A stretch of DNA of 64,000 bases from Lachnospiraceae bacterium. Lineage in GTDB: Bacteria; Bacillota; Clostridia; Lachnospirales; Lachnospiraceae. Positions 32,209-41,588 of this stretch are shown one piece after another (positions within the stretch are counted from its first letter, which is position 1; each line of letters starts with the position of its first letter). Position numbers and translations under genes: made by a program. The notes beneath the pieces were generated by a model. The model saw only the letters and a list, made by a program, of their open reading frames with translations. It ran no database searches and had not been told where the DNA came from. The DNA lies in the NCBI GenBank assembly GCA_022774505.1, contig JALFLW010000122.1:1-64000 (forward strand). The letters are read 5' to 3'.

Positions 32209-32685
32209 TTACTCAGAATGACGGTTCATAAAGCGTTCCCATTCTTCTACATCGTGCTTTGCCCGAAGTTTTACGCAATATGTCCTCTCATTTGCATCCA
32301 GATATAATTCATAAGAAAATGGAAGCTCCTTACTGCCACTGTCTTTTCTGATGATCTCGTAGACAGCACCTCCCGCCATATCCTGCATCCACTGGTCATA
32401 ATCCTGCGAAGCGACAGAAACATCATCTATACTTTCCACAAAATTACCGTCCGCATCATACCGCTTGTATCCTTCCTGCACAATACAGTCAATCTGTACA
32501 TGCTGCAGCTGCAGTGTCAGCTCATTTGTTCCCATTTTGCGAATGTCACGGTTGCAGGAATTATCCGGTAATATAGTCACATATCCTAATTCCAGATACC
32601 AATGTCCATTTTTCCGGTGGATCGATATGATATCCGCATCCTGAAACTCAAAATGCTCCCATTCGTCGACAGTCCGATATCCCAT
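32209..32685 (-). CDS. Hypothetical protein
   Basis: 158 aa ORF with good coding character between purH and a terminator; no family recognised. Confidence 0.6.
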   Translation of the reverse strand: MGYRTVDEWEHFEFQDADIISIHRKNGHWYLELGYVTILPDNSCNRDIRKMGTNELTLQLQHVQIDCIVQEGYKRYDADGNFVESIDDVSVASQDYDQWMQDMAGGAVYEIIRKDSGSKELPFSYELYLDANERTYCVKLRAKHDVEEWERFMNRHSE

Positions 32686-32719
32686 TTTTCCTCCTTGCCA
32701 TTTGCTTCTATATTTTATT

Positions 32720-33895
32720 TTAGTGATGGAAAAGACGTATACCTGTAAAGCTCATGGCAATTCCATGTTTGTTGCAGGCTTCGATAACCTCGCCATCACG
32801 AATAGAACCACCCGGCTGAGCAATATATTTTACTCCGCTGCGGAATGCCCTCTCAATATTGTCACTAAACGGGAAGAATGCATCTGAACCTAATGTAACA
32901 TCTGTTGCCTTTGCAAGCCATGCATCCTTTTCTTCCTTTGTAAATACCGGTGGTTTTTCTGTAAATACTCTTTCCCATTCTCCATCTGCAAGCACGTCCA
33001 TATAATCCTCGCCAATATAAAGATCAATGGCATTATCACGGTCTGCTCTCTTCATCCCCTCTTTAAACGGAAGACCAAGAACTTGTGGTGACTGTCTTAA
33101 AAGCCAGTTATCTGCTTTACTACCTGCCAGTCGTGTACAATGGATACGGGACTGCTGCCCTGCTCCAATACCAATTGCCTGTCCGTCCTTTACAAAGCAG
33201 ACCGAATTGGACTGTGTATATTTCAAAGTGATCATGGAGATGGCCATATCGATCTTTGCCGAATCCGGAATCTCTTTATTTTCTGTCACAACATTGCTAA
33301 AGAAATCTTTGTCGATATTTAGCTCATTTCTTCCCTGTTCAAAAGTAATACCAAACACTTCTTTATGCTCGATCGGATCCGGCTCATAATTTTCATCGAT
33401 CTCAATGATAGCATAATTTCCTTTTTTCTTTTCCTTTAACAGCTCCAATGCCTCCGGCTCATACCCCGGTGCAATGATACCGTCTGAAAATTCTCTTTTG
33501 ATCATCTTTGCCGTGCAGACATCACAGACATCTGATAAAGCAATAAAATCACCATAGGAAGACATTCTGTCTGCTCCTCTTGCCCTTGCATAGGCAGCAG
33601 CCAGCGGTGTAAGCTCTCCCAGATCATCTACCCAATAGATCTTTGCCAGTACATCAGATAAAGGAAGTCCCACGGCTGCACCTGCCGGAGATACATGCTT
33701 AAAAGATGTCGCAGCCGGAAGTCCTGTGGCTTTTTTTAACTCACGTACCAGCTGCCAGCCATTAAATGCATCCAGAAAATTAATATATCCCGGTTTTCCA
33801 TTGAGAACTTTGATAGGAAGTTCCCCATCCTTCATGTATATCTTAGACGGTTTCTGATTTGGATTACATCCGTATTTTAATTCTAATTCTTTCAT
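32720..33895 (-). CDS. purH: AICAR transformylase (PurH-type formyltransferase domain only)
   Basis: [56 protein letters not shown]; no N-terminal MGS-like IMP cyclohydrolase domain. Confidence 0.9.
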   Translation of the reverse strand: MKELELKYGCNPNQKPSKIYMKDGELPIKVLNGKPGYINFLDAFNGWQLVRELKKATGLPAATSFKHVSPAGAAVGLPLSDVLAKIYWVDDLGELTPLAAAYARARGADRMSSYGDFIALSDVCDVCTAKMIKREFSDGIIAPGYEPEALELLKEKKKGNYAIIEIDENYEPDPIEHKEVFGITFEQGRNELNIDKDFFSNVVTENKEIPDSAKIDMAISMITLKYTQSNSVCFVKDGQAIGIGAGQQSRIHCTRLAGSKADNWLLRQSPQVLGLPFKEGMKRADRDNAIDLYIGEDYMDVLADGEWERVFTEKPPVFTKEEKDAWLAKATDVTLGSDAFFPFSDNIERAFRSGVKYIAQPGGSIRDGEVIEACNKHGIAMSFTGIRLFHH

Positions 33896-33928
33896 TTATA
33901 TTTTCCTCTTTCTGTTATTATTTTATCC

Positions 33929-34642
33929 TTATTTATTTTTATTAATAATCCGTGACGTATACTCCCCTGTGGCAATATCTATATAACGCACAAATAATGA
34001 CACCTTATTGTCTTCATTCAGGCTGTCCCAAAGCATTTCTGCAAATTCATCCATGTCATCATACATTTCCACAAGCTTTGGCTCTCCCTCAAAACTCGGC
34101 AGCGGATTTCCATCTCCCATATAAGTGTGTATAAAATGACCCTCGCCCGCAATAGGACTGCTATATGCAAAAGTATACCTGTTACATGCATCCGGATTTC
34201 CATTATTGCTTTTTAAGATGGACATTGCATAATTGTACTCGCCATTTTCCACATGCATAATGCCTGAAATCCTCGGTGTATAATTTGGGGCATCCGGCTC
34301 AAATTCTCTGGTACGCAGTGCCTGCTCAAAGGTCTGCTGTTTATCCATCAAATCATAAATAGTATCTGTCTGATCTCCATTTGTGACAATCGTCTTATTG
34401 CCCAGTACGCGGACAGGGGCATAAATGATAAGGCTTGGATCACTCAGCTTGGATGGATCAAAAGCCTGTGTGCGGATCCCCTCTCCCTCCTCCACAAAAA
34501 CACGATTGCGGCTGTTTTCACTTCTTCCCATAATAAAATATGCCGTAACTGCATATTTTCCGTTTGGGCTCTTGCCGATCACAATTCCTCTGCCCGGATA
34601 CGCATTTCCGGTCAATTCCTGTTTCAATGATAACTTCTGCAT
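33929..34642 (-). CDS. IMP cyclohydrolase (PurO-like)
   Basis: NAYPGRGIVIGKSPNGKYAVTAYFIMGRSENSRNRVF; immediately upstream of purH and downstream of a ZTP riboswitch; ATG with AGGAG RBS. Confidence 0.82.
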   Translation of the reverse strand: MQKLSLKQELTGNAYPGRGIVIGKSPNGKYAVTAYFIMGRSENSRNRVFVEEGEGIRTQAFDPSKLSDPSLIIYAPVRVLGNKTIVTNGDQTDTIYDLMDKQQTFEQALRTREFEPDAPNYTPRISGIMHVENGEYNYAMSILKSNNGNPDACNRYTFAYSSPIAGEGHFIHTYMGDGNPLPSFEGEPKLVEMYDDMDEFAEMLWDSLNEDNKVSLFVRYIDIATGEYTSRIINKNK

Positions 34643-34731
34643 AATCTGCTCCTTTCGTTTTTTGCATAAGAACAAAGTGTTCCTTATCAGGGAACGAATC
34701 GTCACTTAATAAAATCGTCACCTAATAAAGT

Positions 34732-34835
34732 AAAAAACCGCCCGAACAACCCCTGCGGCTGCCCAGACGGTCGGCTTTCCATATTCCTCATGCTTCCCAC
34801 AGGTATCCCTGCTTATTCCGTCAGTCACATGAAGC
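34732..34835 (-). promoter_or_regulatory. ZTP (pfl) riboswitch with downstream terminator
   Basis: Minus strand GTGACTGACGG ... AAAGCCGACCGTCTGGGCAGCCGC...GGGCGGTTTTTT, matching the conserved GACUG(A/G)CGG and GCCGNCCGYCUGGGCA segments. Confidence 0.88.
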
Positions 34836-35065
34836 TCTCGTTCTCTATTAGAATAACGTATTCCCTGCCTTTTGGCAAGTACTAACCACAAATTAACCAA
34901 TCAATTTGCTCACTTGAGACTTTCCACCTCCAAATCAATGTATCCCTATAATATGTCCTGAAACAGGGCATGTAAAGTTTATACAGATCATTGACATCAC
35001 TCTTATTGTTTTTTTATAATATCTATTAAGTAACTATTTATTGATTATTTTTAAGGAGGTTTTAT

Positions 35066-37408
35066 ATGATTAATGTAAAAGCACTTCAAAGAAAAACAAA
35101 TGCGCTTCTCCTGACCTTCTGCATGACTACCGGTCTGTTTACCGGTATGCCTGCAAAAGCCGCACAAGAAGATGCATCAAACACGATCACCGGATTATCT
35201 GTAACAGACTATATCGACTGGGACGAAGATGGAAATCCTACAGGAGCCCATGCGGATGCTGACTACTATAAGGATATTACCATCACTCTTTCCGGAGCTA
35301 CATTATCCATCAGATACTCCGAAGACGGCCAGACTTCTGATACTCTGACAGCAGACGATATAACAATTTTTAAAGCAGATGGTACCACAGAGGTCGATAC
35401 TGAAGAAGTTTCAATTGATACTGTTGAAGCTGAGACAGATGATGATGATCCGGAAACCATGGTACAATTCGAGTGCAGCAAGGTTGGTGATTATCTGATC
35501 AAGCGTTCTGCGGATGACACGGATGCCATCCATCTCTATGTAGAACTCCCTTCCATCGGATTTTACACCAGCAGTGAACCATCCGACGAAACGTATCTGG
35601 CTTCCGACGAAGATGGATCTACATATCCCGGGAATTCATTTTACCTGTATCTTCGTTCCCGTTCCGAGGGTCAGACAACAACACTTGCTGACTATCCCGA
35701 AAACGATAGCGACGACAGTATCTATCCCTTCGCCGTTTATGATAATGACTTTAATAAGTTTACCTCACAGGAGGATCTTTCCAAATATTTCTCTTATGAA
35801 GCGGTATCTGAAAAAGAGGGACTTTACAAGATTACATTAAACCCTGATATTTTAGGCATTGATTTTTCGCTTGAGGCCAATGCTAAGATCACAGACACAT
35901 CTGATGGTTCTTCCTGGAATGAAGGCTGCTGGCTTGATATATGTGCCGAGGCTGCCTCAGAAAGATTAACGGCCTGCTCTTCCATCGCTTTTGATGACAA
36001 CGGGGTTCCATCACTTGTCGACGGAGCAGAATGGGACTCCTGCGTTTATGTTCCTATGCTTGGAGAGAGTTATTCTGCCATCAAATATTTCAAAGAATCT
36101 AACGGAAAATTCCTATCAGCACAGGATATCACCATCTACGATTCAAATGGTGACATCACCGATAAAGTTACAGCCACCGATGACGAAAATGGAATCATCC
36201 GTTTTTCTTCCACTGTACCGGGTTCTTACCGTATTTCATACCACACAGATGCCGGAACACAGTTAAATATGCGGCTTACCGCACTTTATCCTGATGCCGG
36301 ATTCTATACCACAGACGATTTTTCTCTGGAAAACATGCTCCTTTCCGATGATAAAGAGAGCAGTTATTTCCGTTTCACCTATGGAAACGATCGAAGCTTT
36401 TACTGCAATATCCGAGAAGACCTGGAGACCGGCGAGGACTTTTCTTATGATCTGTATACCAAAGATGAAACAACCGGTGAACTGACAGAGCTTTCAAAAG
36501 ATCTGATCAGCGTAAAGCAAAATACATATCCTGATAACTATACAAGCTATCGCATCAGTATTCCTCAGACATTAACTGAAAAATGCTATCTGATGATCAA
36601 TTATTCTGTTTTGGATGAAGAATCTTCCCATAATATGGCTACAGAGATTGAATTGATCCCTGATCCGAATTATACGCCACAGCCTTCCCTGAATCCTTCT
36701 TTAGAAAGTGCTTCACCGATTCCATCCCAGGATGTTTCCAAGGGAGATGCTTCCGCAGCACCTTCGATCGATCCATCCATCTCACCGGTGCCAAGCGGAT
36801 CATCTCTGCCAGCCAGCCCGGCAGCACCATCTGCTTCAGCAGGTCCTGTTAATACACCGATTGCTTCAACTACTCCGGCGACAACAGGCAAACCTTCCGC
36901 ATCACCTTCCACTACCACAGGAACCCCGGCACCATCAGGGACTCCGGCTGTCACTAAAGAGCCAAAAACTACATCTGAGCCGGGTAAGCAGACTGTCTCT
37001 TCCAAAAAGCAAACGATCAAAGGGCTTGTTTATAAGCTTTCTGTTTCCAAATCAGGAAAAGCGACTGCTGTATGTCTTGGTGCAGCAAAGCAGAAAAAAA
37101 CAGCGGCATCTATTGTCATTCCGGCATCTGTAAAAGCAGGTGCAAAAACATATCCTGTTACTTCCATCAGCAAAAATGCTTTCAAAGGACTTAATAAGCT
37201 GAAGAAAGTTACCATCGGAAAAAATGTAACAACTATTGGTGCCGGTGCTTTCAGGGGATGTAAAAAGCTTTCAAATATTACGATCAAATCAACGAAACTG
37301 AAAAAGGTTGGTTCAAAGGCATTTACCTCCATCTCCAAAAAACTTACGGTAATAACATCTAAGAAAAAATACAATAAGTACATTAAAATGATCCGGAAAA
37401 GCAAATAA
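35066..37408 (+). CDS. Secreted surface protein with Pro/Ser/Thr-rich linker and BspA-type leucine-rich C-terminus
   Basis: Signal peptide; P/S/T linker (SPIPSQDVSKGDASAAPS...); C-terminal VTSISKNAFKGLNKLKKVTIGKNVTTIGAGAFRGCKKLSNITIKSTKLKKVGSKAF. Confidence 0.82.
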   Translation: MINVKALQRKTNALLLTFCMTTGLFTGMPAKAAQEDASNTITGLSVTDYIDWDEDGNPTGAHADADYYKDITITLSGATLSIRYSEDGQTSDTLTADDITIFKADGTTEVDTEEVSIDTVEAETDDDDPETMVQFECSKVGDYLIKRSADDTDAIHLYVELPSIGFYTSSEPSDETYLASDEDGSTYPGNSFYLYLRSRSEGQTTTLADYPENDSDDSIYPFAVYDNDFNKFTSQEDLSKYFSYEAVSEKEGLYKITLNPDILGIDFSLEANAKITDTSDGSSWNEGCWLDICAEAASERLTACSSIAFDDNGVPSLVDGAEWDSCVYVPMLGESYSAIKYFKESNGKFLSAQDITIYDSNGDITDKVTATDDENGIIRFSSTVPGSYRISYHTDAGTQLNMRLTALYPDAGFYTTDDFSLENMLLSDDKESSYFRFTYGNDRSFYCNIREDLETGEDFSYDLYTKDETTGELTELSKDLISVKQNTYPDNYTSYRISIPQTLTEKCYLMINYSVLDEESSHNMATEIELIPDPNYTPQPSLNPSLESASPIPSQDVSKGDASAAPSIDPSISPVPSGSSLPASPAAPSASAGPVNTPIASTTPATTGKPSASPSTTTGTPAPSGTPAVTKEPKTTSEPGKQTVSSKKQTIKGLVYKLSVSKSGKATAVCLGAAKQKKTAASIVIPASVKAGAKTYPVTSISKNAFKGLNKLKKVTIGKNVTTIGAGAFRGCKKLSNITIKSTKLKKVGSKAFTSISKKLTVITSKKKYNKYIKMIRKSK

Positions 37409-37442
37409 TTTCCGGTAAAACGAGTATATTATCACAAAATAT

Positions 37443-37476
37443 AAAATCAGGCAGATTTCAATATCTGCCTGATTTT
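37443..37476. terminator. Bidirectional terminator between convergent genes
   Basis: Near-perfect AAAATCAGGCAGAT-TTCAAT-ATCTGCCTGATTTT. Confidence 0.85.
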
Positions 37477-37508
37477 AATTTATCGCCTGAAAATTATTTC
37501 TCTTTTAT

Positions 37509-39125
37509 TTATTCAATATCCTGCATCGCAGTAATAATCCATTTATCTTTGTTTTTTACACAGGTATAGCAATAGCTCTGCTTAACGATCCTGGAAGATT
37601 TATCTGCATAAAATACTTTGATCTCTTCCTTGGAATCTATCTGTATTTCCCTTTCTCCATTCCTTCTGACAGAAACAGCCCGGCTGCCCTTTACCTTTTC
37701 TCGTATTCCCCTTTTATAATAATTCTTAGCTATGGCACTCTGCTGTTTGTACATGGCAGACTCCTCACTGACAACACTTTTTAACATACCTGCATTTCCA
37801 CTATTTACAGCCTTTGTAAAAGTCAATACATAACTTTTAAATAGTTTCTGGCATTTTTTCTCTTCTGCAGCCGTCGTTTTCTCTGACAACATATCACTTT
37901 CTGACTTCACCTGCTTTTTTTCTTTCAGAACAGGCTTTTTAATTAATTCAGTGCTATTTACTGCCTCCCCCGGCGAAGCAGTGATCATTACTTTTTTATC
38001 TGCAGCCGCTTTATCTGCCACTCCCGATGTCTTTCCCACACTATTACTGCATGTCAGCAGTACAGCCATGCCAACTGTTATAAATAACGGTAATACAGTC
38101 CATTTGGAATATTTCTGCGGATTGCTGATGGCAAGGATTCTGTTTTCCAGTTCTTTTCCTTTCCGGCTCATTGTCATCATCGAATAGCGAAAAGCTCCTC
38201 TATGATGTTCCCCCGCGATCCGGATCAGTAGATTTCCATATTGAAAACGCTTTTCTTCCCCCAAAAGTCTCAATACAGTCTCATCACAAAAAAGTTCTGC
38301 ATCTTTCTTAGAACTTGCTGCTGCGATCCAGACAAATGGATCAAACCAGTATGCACATATCATCAGCATCCGAAACATCGACCAGATATAATCTCCATGC
38401 AGATAATGAACGTATTCATGCAGGATCATCTGACTGGTTTCCTCTTCTCCGATCCGCTCTCCCTGCCTCTCCTTTTCAAGCAGACATTCCGGCAGATAAA
38501 TTGCCGGGTGGAAAATTCCATATAAACACGGTGTATGTAATACATTTGTAGAATATACGGCAACATCTCCTCTATATTCCAGCAATTGACGGTTCTTTGA
38601 TAACCGATGGAGTAAATGGAGGTTTGACCATGCAAAACAACAAAAAATACCGACTGTCCCGATTCCCCATACCATTATAAACACTGTAGTCCACGGTATA
38701 CCCTTCACAAATTGCAGCATTCTCATAAGTATTGATCTGCTTTCTGCCGCCGTAGTCTGCCTCCCGTTTTCAGCTGTCAACTCCTGAACTGCAGTTTTTT
38801 TCTCACCGGAAAGTGTCTTTTTCGATTTATTCTTTTGTATCTTTCCCTGATGTCGCGTCGTCTGAGCCTTAAAATGTTTCTCAAGATAGAACGAAGCACT
38901 ACTTTGTTCTGCATTTTTCATTTCCGATGCCACATGATAAAACCTGTCTCCGATTCCAAAAGGTGATGGAATAAAATTAACAGGAACGAGAAAACGTATC
39001 AGCACAACGAGCCACAAAACATATACCACAGAATAATGTATCTTTCCCTGAAAGACCTTCCGAATTCCTAAGATCATCAAAACCAGCAACGATGATTCCA
39101 AAATCCATAAAATAAAACCGGTCAT
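37509..39125 (-). CDS. BlaR1/MecR1-type M56 membrane metalloprotease with a C-terminal extracytoplasmic domain
   Basis: N-terminal TM helices; ILHEYVHYLHGDYIW (HExxH), FCDETVLRLLG; paired with a BlaI-like repressor. Confidence 0.88.
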   Translation of the reverse strand: MTGFILWILESSLLVLMILGIRKVFQGKIHYSVVYVLWLVVLIRFLVPVNFIPSPFGIGDRFYHVASEMKNAEQSSASFYLEKHFKAQTTRHQGKIQKNKSKKTLSGEKKTAVQELTAENGRQTTAAESRSILMRMLQFVKGIPWTTVFIMVWGIGTVGIFCCFAWSNLHLLHRLSKNRQLLEYRGDVAVYSTNVLHTPCLYGIFHPAIYLPECLLEKERQGERIGEEETSQMILHEYVHYLHGDYIWSMFRMLMICAYWFDPFVWIAAASSKKDAELFCDETVLRLLGEEKRFQYGNLLIRIAGEHHRGAFRYSMMTMSRKGKELENRILAISNPQKYSKWTVLPLFITVGMAVLLTCSNSVGKTSGVADKAAADKKVMITASPGEAVNSTELIKKPVLKEKKQVKSESDMLSEKTTAAEEKKCQKLFKSYVLTFTKAVNSGNAGMLKSVVSEESAMYKQQSAIAKNYYKRGIREKVKGSRAVSVRRNGEREIQIDSKEEIKVFYADKSSRIVKQSYCYTCVKNKDKWIITAMQDIE

Positions 39126-39152
39126 TCTATCCCCTTATTCCTTTCCTCTTTT

Positions 39153-39542
39153 TTATTTTCCACACTTCTTATCCTCTGCTGCTTTTAAAATCTCCTGCAG
39201 CTCCCGAATATCGTCTGCGGACAGATCATCCTGACGTACTAAGGCACTAACTAACATTCCCACACTTCCATCATAAATACGCTGTAGAAAATCTCTTGTT
39301 TCCTGCACGATCACTTCCTGCTTTTGTACCTTCGGAAAGAAGTATTTTGTTTTTCCATTTTCTTCATAACCGATAAGCCCTTTCTCTGTCATACGACGAA
39401 CCATGGTCGCGCACGTACTTTTGCTCCATCCTACACTTTCCTTCAGAAGCGGAACAAGCTGCATAAGAGACAATGGACTGCGTTCCCAAAGGTAATTCAT
39501 GACATACCATTCACTATTTGTTACCTTCACTTCTTTTTTCAC
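39153..39542 (-). CDS. BlaI/MecI/CopY family transcriptional repressor
   Basis: KKEVKVTNSEWYVMNYLWERSPLSLMQLVPLL...GWSKSTCATMVRRMTEKGLIGYEENGKTKYFFP; GTG start chosen with upstream RBS. Confidence 0.92.
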   Translation of the reverse strand: MKKEVKVTNSEWYVMNYLWERSPLSLMQLVPLLKESVGWSKSTCATMVRRMTEKGLIGYEENGKTKYFFPKVQKQEVIVQETRDFLQRIYDGSVGMLVSALVRQDDLSADDIRELQEILKAAEDKKCGK

Positions 39543-39576
39543 GACATTAAACACACCTTTCATATATAATTCTACA

Positions 39577-39701
39577 TTGTAAACCAAATATTAAATTATT
39601 GAGTTTAAAATGTCAACCATTTTATTATTTTTTTACAAAAGTTTTAATTTTGCATTTTCAGGTTGACATTTTAAACCAGCAACTGTATAGTTGGTTTACA
39701 A
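39577..39701. promoter_or_regulatory. Mirrored divergent promoter/operator region
   Basis: TTGTAAACCAA (39577..39587) and GTTTAAAATGTCAACC (39603..39618) recur as exact inverted copies at 39661..39676 and 39691..39701; both strands have TTGACA-17 nt--10. Confidence 0.85.
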
Positions 39702-39729
39702 AGTAAAACGATTGAGAGGTTCATCTATT

Positions 39730-40716
39730 ATGACATGTACAAATGAGTCATCCAGACAAAGATCACCAAAGAAAAAAGGGCTTGATATGATAAAAGGAAT
39801 TGCCATCACCGGCATCTTCTTATATCATCTGATTCCCTCCATATTTCCGGGCGGATTTCTGGGCGTCCCCCTATTCTTTGTTTTATCCGGTTATCTGATG
39901 TATACCACAGCTACCCGCTATCTCACAGAGACTTCCTTCCCCGTTTGGAAATATTACAAAAAAAGGATTTCGCGGCTGATGCCTGCTCTTTTTATCATGG
40001 TTATGCTGATCTGCTGTTATATGACGATAATACACAGCAGACAGATAATCGGAATCCGTCCACAGGTACTAAGTATATTTCTCGGTTATAACAATTGGTG
40101 GCAGATCAGTCAGAATGCTTCTTATTTTACCAAGATGACTGAAATGTCCCCCTTTACGCATTTATGGTTTCTGGGCGTTGAAATGCAGTTTTATCTGATC
40201 TGGCCTCTTTTCTTTCTTCTATATAAGAAGTTATACCGAAATTATTCCAAGCAGGCTGCAGGCTTTTTCTTTTTGCTCCTATCACTCCTTTCCCTGACTG
40301 CCATGCTGTATTTCTATCAGCCCGGAAATGATCCTTCCCGTGTTTATTACGGTACAGATACAATGGGATTTACCATATGCCTTGGAATATTCCTCGGTGC
40401 TGTACGCCACAATTTTCCAAAGCTGCAAAAGCCTGTCCCCGTAAAATTACAGATGCCACTGTTTACTATTATGTTATTTATTACCATCCTGCAATTCCTA
40501 TTCGTCAATGGAAACTGTCATTATTTATATCAGGGGGGCATGTTTGGGATCAGTATCTTTTTTGCACTGATGATCCTTTTGGTTGAAAATTCAAAAACGC
40601 TCCCCCGGAATATACCTCTTTCCTCGCCTGCTGCTCTTTTAGGAAGACACAGCTACTCCATTTATTTATGGCATTATCCGGTCATTGTCCTGATCCTTGC
40701 AAGCCTGCAAAAATAA
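39730..40716 (+). CDS. Acyltransferase 3 family membrane protein (OafA/OatA N-terminal-like)
   Basis: KGLDMIKGIAITGIFLYHLIPSIFPGGFLGVPLFFVLSGYLM, multiple TM helices, ATG with GAGAGG RBS. Confidence 0.9.
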   Translation: MTCTNESSRQRSPKKKGLDMIKGIAITGIFLYHLIPSIFPGGFLGVPLFFVLSGYLMYTTATRYLTETSFPVWKYYKKRISRLMPALFIMVMLICCYMTIIHSRQIIGIRPQVLSIFLGYNNWWQISQNASYFTKMTEMSPFTHLWFLGVEMQFYLIWPLFFLLYKKLYRNYSKQAAGFFFLLLSLLSLTAMLYFYQPGNDPSRVYYGTDTMGFTICLGIFLGAVRHNFPKLQKPVPVKLQMPLFTIMLFITILQFLFVNGNCHYLYQGGMFGISIFFALMILLVENSKTLPRNIPLSSPAALLGRHSYSIYLWHYPVIVLILASLQK

Positions 40717-40784
40717 ATGACACTCCGCAAACATCTCCGGAGAACGAAGAAAAACAATAATAATTACATATAAGGAGAACAACT

Positions 40785-41588
40785 ATGAAACAGACAAAAA
40801 ATAAATTTCACCACATTCTAAAATACCTGAGAACATTCTTTTTGACAGCAGGGATCTGCATTGGTGCATACGGCATCATTACCGCACCATCATCCGATGC
40901 AAATCGACTTGAAAAAGAATTAGAAAAAAATGCCTGCGAACTGGCCCGGGACGAGGAATCGCCTGCTGCTATATCCACCGCACCGGTTAAAGCATCTGCC
41001 CTGCCCTCTTCTGTTTCTTCTCATAATTCCACGCCAAAGCGTCCAGAAAAGCAATACAAAAAGCCGACCGAGACCTTTTGTGCTTCCAAGATAAACGATC
41101 CTGTTTCCGTAATTGGAGATTCCGTATTTCTCGGAGCAGCTCCTGCCTTCAAAAAGATCTATAAAAATACTTTCATCGATGCCAAAATATCCCGCCAGGT
41201 CGTGCAGGGGCTGGATATTGCAAAAAATATGGATCGACAGGGCAAACTCGCTGATACCGTCATTATCGCCCTCGGAACGAATGGATGCTTTAATTCCTCC
41301 ACAGCTCAAAAACTCATTGACTATCTTGGTCCGGATCGTACTATATACTGGATCGATGCCTATGGCCGCAATCTTCCTGTACAGGAAAATGTAAACAAAA
41401 CGATCCGTAAGGTAGCCAAAGCAAATCCCAATGTACAGGTCATTGCATGGTCAAAGGAAGGTAGAAAACATCCGGACTGGTTTTATCAGGACGGCATCCA
41501 TCTCAATATCACCGGTCAGAAAAAATATGCCCGTTTTATTTATAAAAACGTTTTTTATGGCACAGGTAAAGGGAAACTGACACAATAA
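40785..41588 (+). CDS. SGNH/GDSL hydrolase-like protein with N-terminal anchor (OatA C-terminal-domain-like)
   Basis: VIGDSVFLGAAPAF (GDS), IIALGTNGC, DGIHLNITGQKKYA (DxxH); N-terminal TM helix. Confidence 0.85.
   Translation: MKQTKNKFHHILKYLRTFFLTAGICIGAYGIITAPSSDANRLEKELEKNACELARDEESPAAISTAPVKASALPSSVSSHNSTPKRPEKQYKKPTETFCASKINDPVSVIGDSVFLGAAPAFKKIYKNTFIDAKISRQVVQGLDIAKNMDRQGKLADTVIIALGTNGCFNSSTAQKLIDYLGPDRTIYWIDAYGRNLPVQENVNKTIRKVAKANPNVQVIAWSKEGRKHPDWFYQDGIHLNITGQKKYARFIYKNVFYGTGKGKLTQ

Noticed and set aside
34718-34900. 60-aa minus-strand ORF
   Set aside because: Coincides with the ZTP riboswitch aptamer.
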